Assembly: GCF_000725485.1 (NCBI RefSeq)
Contig: NZ_JOAG01000010.1
Location: 124,001-188,000, forward strand
Reading direction: 5' to 3'
From: Nonomuraea candida
GTDB lineage: Bacteria; Actinomycetota; Actinomycetes; Streptosporangiales; Streptosporangiaceae
DNA: 64,000 bases
How positions within the stretch are numbered: position 1 is the stretch's first letter; each line of letters opens with the position of its first letter. Below, piece by piece: positions 33,289 through 39,352 of this stretch. The notes under the pieces are model-generated. The model worked only from the letters and a program-made list of their open reading frames with translations, was not told the origin of the DNA and did not search any database. The translations under genes and the position numbers were made by a program.

Positions 33289-35106
33289 GTGCGCGTGGTA
33301 GCTCAGGCTCAGCCCGCATCCCCCGCGAGGCGGCACTACTCCCACCGCGAAATCCTCGAGGTCATGTCCGGGCTCATGCTCGCGATGCTCACGTCGATGA
33401 TCTCGACCTCCGTGGTGGGCACCGCGCTGCCGACGATCGTGGGGGAACTAGGCGGTCAGGACCAGTACTCATGGGTCGCGAGCGCGACCATGCTGACGAT
33501 GACGGTGTCGACCCCGCTGTGGGGCAAGCTGTCCGACCTGTTCGGGCGCAAGCTGCTCTTCCAGCTGGCGCTGGCGCTGTTCGTCGCGGCGTCGCTGGTC
33601 GCCGGGCTGTCGCAGAACATGGGGCAGCTCATCGCCGCGCGGGCCGTGCAGGGGCTGGGTGTGGGCGGCCTGTCGGCGTTGTCCCAGGTGATCCTGGGTG
33701 ACATCGTCTCGCCCCGCGAACGCGGCCGCTACTCCGGCTACATGGGGGCCGTGTTCGGGATCTCGACGGTCGCGGGGCCGTTGCTGGGCGGGTTCATCGT
33801 GGACGCCGACTGGCTGGGCTGGCGCTGGTGCTTCTACGTGGTCGTGCCGTTCGCGCTGGTCTCCTTCGTGGTGATCCAGAAGGTGCTGAAGCTGCCGCGG
33901 GTCAAGCGCAGCACCTCGATCGACATCTGGGGCGCCACCACGATCACGGCCAGCGCGAGCGCGCTCATGCTGCTGCTGACCCTGGGCGGGAACGAGTTCG
34001 AGTGGAACTCGGTCTGGACGTACTTCCTGGCGGCCATCGCCCTGCTCTCGCTGGCCCTGGCGGTGTTGTCGGAGCGCACCGCGCGCAACCCGATCCTGCC
34101 GCCGCGGCTGTTCCGCAACCGCACGTTCGTGCTCACCAGCCTCGCCTCGCTCTTCGTCGGCATGGCGATGTTCGGCGCGATGATCTACCTGCCGCAGTAC
34201 CTGCAGATCGTCAAGGGGCTCAGCCCGACCAACTCGGGCCTGATGACGCTGCCGATGGTGGCGGCGCTGTTCCTGGCCGGCGTGATCTCCGGGAAGATCG
34301 TCACCCAGACCGGCAAGTGGAAGATCTTCCCGGTCGCGGGCCTGCTCATCGTGGCCGTCGGGCTGTTCCTGCTCTCCCGGCTGCACGTGGACTCCAGCGA
34401 GTGGCTGATCGGGTTCGACGTGGCGGTGCTGGGCACCGGGCTGGGCCTGTCCATGCAGATGCTCATCCTGGCCGCGCAGAACGGCTCGGAGCCGCGTGAC
34501 ATGGCCTCGACCACGTCCGGCGTGTCGTTCTTCCGCTCGCTGGGCGGCGCCGTCGGCGTGGCCGCGTTCGGCGCGATCCTGACCACCCGGCTCAAGGACG
34601 AGATCGCCGAGATGCTGAAGGCCGCGCACATCTCGATGCCGGGCGGCGGCTCGGAGGTGCAGCTCGGCAGCCCGAGCGCCATCCAGCTGCTCCCGGCGCC
34701 GATCAAGAACATCGTGCTGGAGGCGTTCACGCGCGGCCTGGAGACCGTGTTCATGGTCGGCGTGCCCATCGCGCTGCTCGGCTTCGTCGCGGCGCTCTTC
34801 CTCAAGGAGCTGCCGCTGCGCGGGTCGGGCGGGCCGGCCGCGCCGGAGCCGAAGCCGCTCGGCAAGGACGACCTCGTCCTGGCCGGGCTGCTGCTGGAGC
34901 TGATCGCGCAGCGCATCGAGCGGGTGAACGGCGAGCGCTCCGCGCTGCTGACCGCCGTGGCCGACATGGCGCCGCGCGACGGCCGCTCCGAGCGCGAGCG
35001 GGCCAGGTCGGTCGCGCAGAGCGTGCTGCGGCCCACCTCGCGCGCCCTGATCGCGCAGGCCACGCCACTGCAGAAAGACCTCGTAACAGGAGGAATCTCG
35101 TCATGA
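33289..35106 (+). CDS. DHA2-family (EmrB/QacA) MFS drug exporter
   Basis: 605 residues. Fourteen hydrophobic segments, with ILEVMSGLMLAMLTSMISTS, VVGTALPTIVGELGG and GKLSDLFGRKLLF (MFS motif A) near the start and the DHA2 motif AARAVQGLGVGGLSALSQVI. It probably exports drugs or lipids by proton antiport. The cytoplasmic C-terminal tail of about 100 residues (DDLVLAGLLLELIAQRIERV) is longer than usual. GTG 33289 is chosen for GAAGGGG upstream; GTG 33271 would add six residues. The stop overlaps the next gene (ATGA). A divergent TetR gene is the likely regulator. Confidence 0.93.
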   Translation: MRVVAQAQPASPARRHYSHREILEVMSGLMLAMLTSMISTSVVGTALPTIVGELGGQDQYSWVASATMLTMTVSTPLWGKLSDLFGRKLLFQLALALFVAASLVAGLSQNMGQLIAARAVQGLGVGGLSALSQVILGDIVSPRERGRYSGYMGAVFGISTVAGPLLGGFIVDADWLGWRWCFYVVVPFALVSFVVIQKVLKLPRVKRSTSIDIWGATTITASASALMLLLTLGGNEFEWNSVWTYFLAAIALLSLALAVLSERTARNPILPPRLFRNRTFVLTSLASLFVGMAMFGAMIYLPQYLQIVKGLSPTNSGLMTLPMVAALFLAGVISGKIVTQTGKWKIFPVAGLLIVAVGLFLLSRLHVDSSEWLIGFDVAVLGTGLGLSMQMLILAAQNGSEPRDMASTTSGVSFFRSLGGAVGVAAFGAILTTRLKDEIAEMLKAAHISMPGGGSEVQLGSPSAIQLLPAPIKNIVLEAFTRGLETVFMVGVPIALLGFVAALFLKELPLRGSGGPAAPEPKPLGKDDLVLAGLLLELIAQRIERVNGERSALLTAVADMAPRDGRSERERARSVAQSVLRPTSRALIAQATPLQKDLVTGGISS

Positions 35107-35534
35107 TTCGCACGTTTGTGGGCGCCGTCGCGGCCACCCTGGCCATGCTGGCCGGGTTGTGGCTGATGATCGCGCCCTTCGCCCTCGGCACGCAGCCGGA
35201 GGACGCCGACTGGACGAACGCCACCCAGTCGGAGTTCTTCTCCGGGCTGGCGGTGGCCGTCGTGGGGCTCGCGGGCGCGATCGCCTTCGCGCTGTCCATC
35301 TACGAGGAGCTGGTGACGCGCGGCCTGGTGGTGCCGAAACAGCGCGCCGCCGAGCCGGAGCCGGAGCCCGAGCCGGTGCCGGCCGCCGCGCCGCAGGCGT
35401 CCTCCGCGGACCTGGCCGGGCTGCTCGCGCCGCTGGTCGAGGCGCTGCGTGAAGACCTGAACACCGCCCGCCACAGCGGTGAGCACCGCCAGAACGGCAA
35501 GGCGCCCCTGGTCGGAGTGGAGGAGACCCGATGA
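35103..35534 (+). CDS. SPW-repeat-like membrane protein
   Basis: 143 residues. Two helices (VAATLAMLAGLWLMIAPFAL and FSGLAVAVVGLAGAIAFALS) follow the SPW-type pattern LWLMIAPFALG-x-QP, and a Glu/Pro repeat (EPEPEPEPVP) with a soluble helical tail completes it. It overlaps the preceding exporter by ATGA and the next gene by ATGA, so it belongs to the same operon. The next gene is a shorter paralogue of its N-terminal part. Role unknown; possibly a helper subunit for the exporter. Confidence 0.75.
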   Translation: MIRTFVGAVAATLAMLAGLWLMIAPFALGTQPEDADWTNATQSEFFSGLAVAVVGLAGAIAFALSIYEELVTRGLVVPKQRAAEPEPEPEPVPAAAPQASSADLAGLLAPLVEALREDLNTARHSGEHRQNGKAPLVGVEETR

Positions 35535-35767
35535 AGGCCAAGATGGGCGTGTCCGCCCTCATCCTGTTGTTCGTGGCCGGCCTGTGGCTGGTCGCCGCGC
35601 CGTTCGCGGTCGGTTACCAGCCGCGGGGCGCCGAGTACGTGGACGCGACGGTCAACGACCTGTGGCTCGGCGGCGGGATCGCCGCGCTCTCGTTCGTCAC
35701 CCTCGTGATCTACGCCGCCGACGCGCTGCGCGACCTGGCCCGGCGCGGCAAGCACGCGGACGTCTGA
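35531..35767 (+). CDS. SPW-repeat-like membrane protein, paralogue
   Basis: 78 residues. Helix one VSALILLFVAGLWLVAAPFA with GYQPRGAEYVDATVNDLW and helix two IAALSFVTLVIYAADAL match the preceding protein (LWLxxAPFAxGxQP, then Asp/Trp or Tyr, Ala-Thr) and lack its tail. This indicates a tandem duplication inside the operon. GGAGGAGACC lies just before the overlapping ATG. Function unknown. Confidence 0.75.
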   Translation: MKAKMGVSALILLFVAGLWLVAAPFAVGYQPRGAEYVDATVNDLWLGGGIAALSFVTLVIYAADALRDLARRGKHADV

Positions 35768-35780
35768 CGCGAGTCGTGCC

Positions 35781-36284
35781 GTGTTCGGCAACGGTACGGA
35801 CCCGCGCTGGTGGGAGCGGCAGCGGGACTCGCGGAGGGAGCCGGCGGCTGGCCGGCTCCCGTCGGGCCGGTTCGAGATCGGCAAGGACGGCGCCGGCCTG
35901 CTCGTCGTGGGGTTCGACGGTTCGGGCCCGAGCCGCAACGCGCTGGCGTACGCGGCCGGGCTCGCCCGCAGGGACAACGCGGCGCTGCTCGTCGCGTTCG
36001 TGGAGGCGCTGAACACCGCCTCGCTCTGGTTCTTCGCCGGGTCGCCGATCCTCCCCGACTCGGCCGCGGACCTGACCGACGACCTCCGGGACGAGCTGCG
36101 CGGGGCCGGGGTGCCGTGGCAGTTCGTCAGCGTGCGCGGTGACACGGCGCGGGAGCTGGAGGCGCTGGCCGGGTCGTACCGGGCGGACGCGATCGTGGTG
36201 GGGCGCTCGCGTTCGTCGTGGCGGCGCTCGGTGGCGACGACCCTGGCGAAACGGGCGCGCCGTACGGTGCTGATAGTCCCCTGA
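35781..36284 (+). CDS. Universal stress protein (UspA fold)
   Basis: 167 residues. A 45-residue N-terminal extension precedes the UspA core: GLLVVGFDGSGPSRNALAYA at the first strand-loop-helix, and DAIVVGRSRSSWRRSVATTL at the end, where the ATP loop GxxGxxx(S/T) is poor because Gly residues are replaced. It may bind nucleotide weakly or act as a structural switch. It starts with GTG 35781, 13 bp after the SPW-like gene, and so probably extends the efflux operon. Confidence 0.85.
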   Translation: MFGNGTDPRWWERQRDSRREPAAGRLPSGRFEIGKDGAGLLVVGFDGSGPSRNALAYAAGLARRDNAALLVAFVEALNTASLWFFAGSPILPDSAADLTDDLRDELRGAGVPWQFVSVRGDTARELEALAGSYRADAIVVGRSRSSWRRSVATTLAKRARRTVLIVP

Positions 36285-36313
36285 CCTGGCCCGACGTCGC
36301 ATATGGTGGCCAG

Positions 36314-37072
36314 ATGAAACGTGTCGCCACCATGGCGCTCGTGGTGCTGGGGTCCGTTTCGTGCGGCGCGGGAGGGCCGGCCACCGCGCCCGCGCCGGAG
36401 GCTTCCGCGCACCACGACCAGCCGCTCTCGCCTTCGCCCTCACCGTCACTCACGTCCCCGTCCGCTCCCGCGACGGCGTCGGGCTCGCCCACCTCGACGG
36501 CGCCGCCCGCGTTCGCCTCGAAGGTCTCGCCCGTCTCCCGCGACCGCCTGCCGCACTCGTGGCGGCCCGGCTGCCCGGTGCACTACCGGGATCTGCGGCT
36601 GGTCACGCTGTCGTACTGGGGCTTCGACGGCAAGCCGCACACCGGGGAGTTGGTGGTGCGCAAGACGGTCACCGACGACATCGAGAAGGTCTTCGAGAAG
36701 CTGTACGACTGGCGCTGGCCGATCCGGCAGATGAAGCTGGTGGACGCGTACAAGGCCGACGACTTCGACTCGATCGACGCCGACAACACCTCGGCCTTCA
36801 ACTGCCGCCGGGCCACCGGGTCGAGCAACTGGTCGAACCACGCATACGGGGAAGCAATAGACATCAATCCCCGCGAGAACCCATATGTCACCGCAAGTGG
36901 CAGCACGGCACACGAAAATGCCGAGAAGTTCACAGAACGCCCAATGAAGGGTAAAGGGGTCATCAACCCCGGCGACCGCGTCGTTAAGGCGTTCGCCCAG
37001 GTCGGCTGGGAGTGGGGCGGCTACTGGTCGGGAGCCAAGGACTACCAGCATTTCTCCAAGGGCGGAGGCTGA
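36314..37072 (+). CDS. M15-family peptidase (D-alanyl-D-alanine carboxypeptidase-like), exported
   Basis: 252 residues. The N-terminus is a signal or lipoprotein peptide (MKRVATMALVVLGSVSCGAG); a Ser/Pro-rich stretch of 50 residues follows. The C-terminal domain has the M15 zinc motifs SNHAYGEAIDINPRENPY (His and Asp ligands) and GAKDYQHFSKGGG (His). It should trim peptidoglycan peptides outside the membrane. A CATATG box and no Shine-Dalgarno precede ATG 36314. The last 33 bp recur at 37867, bracketing the next gene. The segment 36840-36965 is unusually AT-rich for the window. Confidence 0.9.
   Translation: MKRVATMALVVLGSVSCGAGGPATAPAPEASAHHDQPLSPSPSPSLTSPSAPATASGSPTSTAPPAFASKVSPVSRDRLPHSWRPGCPVHYRDLRLVTLSYWGFDGKPHTGELVVRKTVTDDIEKVFEKLYDWRWPIRQMKLVDAYKADDFDSIDADNTSAFNCRRATGSSNWSNHAYGEAIDINPRENPYVTASGSTAHENAEKFTERPMKGKGVINPGDRVVKAFAQVGWEWGGYWSGAKDYQHFSKGGG
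37040..37072 (+). repeat. 33-bp direct repeat, left copy (peptidase 3' end)
   Basis: The last eleven codons of the peptidase gene, coding DYQHFSKGGG-stop, match 37867-37899 at 31 of 33 positions. The two copies are 827 bp apart and enclose the SLOG-like gene, as att sites would. Confidence 0.85.
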
Positions 37073-37096
37073 ACCTTGCGCCTCCGGACCCGCCTA

Positions 37097-37234
37097 TCAG
37101 CCCTTCGCCCGCTGATAGTCCAGCCAGGCGCGCCCGGCCCTGGCGGCGCCGGCTCGCGCCTCCCGCACCTCCTCGGGGCCGTACCGCGCCTTGTACTCGC
37201 GGAACAGGGTCCACGCCGCAGCCATCCCGGCCAC
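37097..37234 (-). pseudogene. Remnant or small gene of unknown family
   Basis: The minus frame from GTG 37234 reads 45 residues (AAAWTLFREYKARYGPEEVR, later ARAGRAWLDYQRAKG) with helical, charged composition like the C-terminus of a real protein. No ribosome site is present and the frame continues upstream without a start, so it looks like a 3' fragment. It lies inside the segment bracketed by the direct repeats. Confidence 0.35.
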
Positions 37235-37296
37235 GCCCGCGCGCGGGGCGTCGTACTGGCACGCTGGAAGCCCCTCACGACAGGAAGGGCTCGATG

Positions 37297-37770
37297 ATGC
37301 GTATCGGCGTGACCGGCCACATGAACCTCACTCCCGAGACGGCCCGCCTCGTCTCCGACGCTCTACGCGCGCATCTCGCCTCACTGGACGGCGACCTCGT
37401 GGGGGTGTCCTGCATCGCTCGCGGGGCGGACAGCCTGTTCGCCGAGGCCGTGCTCGCGGCCGGCGGGGACTTGGAGGTCGTTCTACCGTCGAGGGACTAC
37501 CGCCACGCCAAGGTGAAGCCGGACCATGCCGAGCAGTTCGACCGGCTCATGACTGCGGTGACCGTCCGGTTCATGGACTTCGACCACGCCAGCCGCGAGG
37601 CGTACGAGGCCGCGAACGAGGCCGTGCTGTCCTCGATCGACGAACTGGTGGCCGTGTGGGACGGCCGGCCCGGAACCGGGCGCGGCGGCACGGCCGAGGT
37701 GGTGGCCGAGGCCCAAGATCGCGGCCTGCCCGTGACCGTCATCTGGCCGGACGGGGCCGCGCGAGAGTAG
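37297..37770 (+). CDS. SLOG-superfamily (DprA/LOG-like Rossmann) protein
   Basis: 157 residues with one Rossmann-like domain: RIGVTGHMNLTPETARLVSD at the first strand, SCIARGADSLFAEAVLAAGG (phosphate loop GADxLF), EVVLPSRDY and, at the end, LVAVWDGRPGTGRGGTAEVV. This is the SLOG layout, whose members bind nucleotides or NAD derivatives and often sense them in immunity or stress systems. AGGAAGGG lies 7 nt before ATG 37297. It sits between two 33-bp direct repeats in a segment without other intact genes and precedes a Nudix-NYN gene; both could act on a nucleotide-derived molecule, which is inference. Confidence 0.75.
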   Translation: MRIGVTGHMNLTPETARLVSDALRAHLASLDGDLVGVSCIARGADSLFAEAVLAAGGDLEVVLPSRDYRHAKVKPDHAEQFDRLMTAVTVRFMDFDHASREAYEAANEAVLSSIDELVAVWDGRPGTGRGGTAEVVAEAQDRGLPVTVIWPDGAARE

Positions 37771-37866
37771 ACCGTTGCCGCCGGTCCCCAACCAATGGCA
37801 GAAAGGTGTTCTGCACATCAGAGGCTCCGTTTGCCGAATCTTTCCGAGGCAGGAAAGCCCAGTGGG

Positions 37867-37899
37867 GACGACCAGCATTTCTCCAAGGGTGGAGGCTGA
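37867..37899 (+). repeat. 33-bp direct repeat, right copy
   Basis: Copy of the peptidase 3' end (31 of 33 positions), reading DDQHFSKGGG-stop. The sequence before it (37771-37866) is not related to the peptidase, so the homology starts exactly here. The Nudix-NYN gene starts 12 bp further on. Confidence 0.85.
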
Positions 37900-37911
37900 G
37901 AGAATTCGCTC

Positions 37912-38760
37912 ATGGCGGCCAAGGACGGCGACGGGTGGGCCGTGTGCTCACAAGGTCACAGGCACTGGGGGCTGCACGGCGCGTCGGGGCTTCTCGTCGT
38001 GCATCATGACGCGGCCGGTGTGCCGTACGTGCTGATGCAGAAGCGCTCCTGGTGGAGCCACCACGGCGGCACGTGGGGGTTGCCCGGCGGCGCCCGCGAC
38101 AGTCACGAGGACGCGGTCACCACCGCGCTGCGCGAGGCCCGCGAGGAGGCGGCGCTGGCCGGCGACGAGCTGCGGGTGCAGGGCGTCTACCTCGACGACC
38201 ACGGCGGGTGGGCGTTCGAGACCGTGATCGCCGAGTCGGCCGAGCTGATCGCGGCGGCGCCCGCCAACGGCGAGAGCTCCGAGCTGCGCTGGGTGCGGCT
38301 GCCCGAGATCACCGAACGCCGGCTGCACCCCGGCTTCGCCGCGACCTGGGGCGAGGTGCGGGAGGCGATCCGGCCCGAGACCGTCGTGCTCGACGTGGCC
38401 AACATCGTCGGCGCGCGGGCCGAGCACGGCTGGTGGCGCGACCGGCTGGGGGCGGCCAACCGGCTGCTGCGCGAGATCTCCGGGCTGCGGCCGGCCCATC
38501 CGGTGCTGACGCAGTGGTATCCGCGGATGGTGGCGGTCGTGGAGGGCGCGGCCAGGAGCGCGCAGGAGGTGCCCGGGATCCAGGTGGTGGCCGCCACGGG
38601 GAGCGGCGACGACGCGATCGTGGACGTCGTGCGCCAGGCCCGGCCGTGGGAGCGGGTCATCGTCGTCACCGCCGATCGGGCGCTGAAGGAGCGGGTCGGC
38701 GCGCTGGGCGCCGAGACCAGGGGCCCGAAGTGGCTGCTGTCACAACTCGGCGGCGCATAG
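37912..38760 (+). CDS. Nudix hydrolase fused to NYN/PIN-like domain
   Basis: 282 residues. The Nudix domain (1-145) contains the box GGARDSHEDAVTTALREARE with EEAALAGDE (GX5EX7REUXEEXGU). The second domain (150-282) starts TVVLDVANIVGAR and has DDAIVDVV and VIVVTADRALKERVGALG, the pattern of an NYN/PIN-type nuclease with acidic residues. It would cleave a nucleoside-diphosphate-linked molecule and possibly RNA. A GGAGG lies 16 nt before ATG 37912. Its position right after a direct repeat and SLOG gene may be functional or chance. Confidence 0.85.
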   Translation: MAAKDGDGWAVCSQGHRHWGLHGASGLLVVHHDAAGVPYVLMQKRSWWSHHGGTWGLPGGARDSHEDAVTTALREAREEAALAGDELRVQGVYLDDHGGWAFETVIAESAELIAAAPANGESSELRWVRLPEITERRLHPGFAATWGEVREAIRPETVVLDVANIVGARAEHGWWRDRLGAANRLLREISGLRPAHPVLTQWYPRMVAVVEGAARSAQEVPGIQVVAATGSGDDAIVDVVRQARPWERVIVVTADRALKERVGALGAETRGPKWLLSQLGGA

Positions 38761-38766
38761 GCGAAC

Positions 38767-38816
38767 AGCCGGGCAGGCGGGTAGCCGGGCAGGCGGGCAG
38801 GCGGGCAGGCGGGCGG
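38767..38816. repeat. GGGCAGGC short tandem repeat between convergent genes
   Basis: At least five units of 8 bp (GGGCAGGC, with GGGTAGCC variants) follow the Nudix-NYN stop. The remaining gap to the convergent STAS gene holds other degenerate GGACGG/GGGCGG runs. Confidence 0.8.
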
Positions 38817-38886
38817 ATGGTGGCGACAGGCCGTCAGCGGACGGACGGCAGCGGGCGGCGTGCGAGGGGCCGTCACGGGTCGCGGG

Positions 38887-39240
38887 TCAGAGCTCGGAGG
38901 GGATCACCCGGTCGAAGGCGGCCTTGAGCCCTGTCACGTCGAGCACGCGTTGCAGCACCCCATGGACGCCCACGATGCATAAGGAGCCGGCGTGCGCCGA
39001 GACCCTGCGCTGATGCTCCACCAGCACCCACAGGCCGCTGGAGTCGCAGAACTCGAGCTTCCCGGCGTCGATCACGATCTCCACCCGGCCCTCGCCGAAC
39101 AGCCGGACCAGGCAGTCCTTCAGCAGTGGCGCCGTGAGCTTGTCGAGATCACCGGTGAGGCGCACCAGCGCGTCGCTGCCACCGCGCTGCACCTCGACGT
39201 TGAGATCCGCCACCTCCTGAACGTACACCCCTGTCACCAC
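38887..39240 (-). CDS. STAS-domain anti-sigma factor antagonist
   Basis: 117 residues of one STAS domain: LVRLTGDLDKLTAPLLKDCL, then EIVIDAGKLEFCDSSGLWVL with the phosphorylatable Ser in CDSSG, and VLDVTGLKAAFDRV. It should bind an RsbW-type kinase when unphosphorylated and free a sigma factor. Partners are not adjacent, but an RsbW-like ATPase and another STAS gene occur at 56-61 kb. GTG 39240 is the tentative start; a GTG at 39222 is possible. It ends before a short tandem repeat. Confidence 0.88.
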   Translation of the reverse strand: MVTGVYVQEVADLNVEVQRGGSDALVRLTGDLDKLTAPLLKDCLVRLFGEGRVEIVIDAGKLEFCDSSGLWVLVEHQRRVSAHAGSLCIVGVHGVLQRVLDVTGLKAAFDRVIPSEL

Positions 39241-39264
39241 AGCCGCTATCGTGGTTTCCGCACA

Positions 39265-39351
39265 GGAGGGTTCGCATAGTGGACGAGTGCAGCCGCCTTG
39301 AAAGCGGCCAGGTCAGCGATGGCCTCGTGGGTTCGAATCCCACACCCTCCG
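39265..39351 (+). tRNA. tRNA-Ser (anticodon UGA)
   Basis: Acceptor stem GGAGGGT/ACCCTCC, anticodon arm GCCGC-CTTGAAA-GCGGC with anticodon TGA, a long class II variable arm and T arm GGGTTCGAATCCCAC. The 3' CCA is not encoded. The MinD-like gene on the other strand ends 1 bp beyond, so no terminator fits between. Confidence 0.95.
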
Positions 39352-39352
39352 C

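Noticed and set aside
33271..33289. GTG 33271 as start of the DHA2 exporter
   Set aside because: GAAGGGG before GTG 33289 would then lie inside the gene; the shorter start fits the ribosome site better, although not proven.
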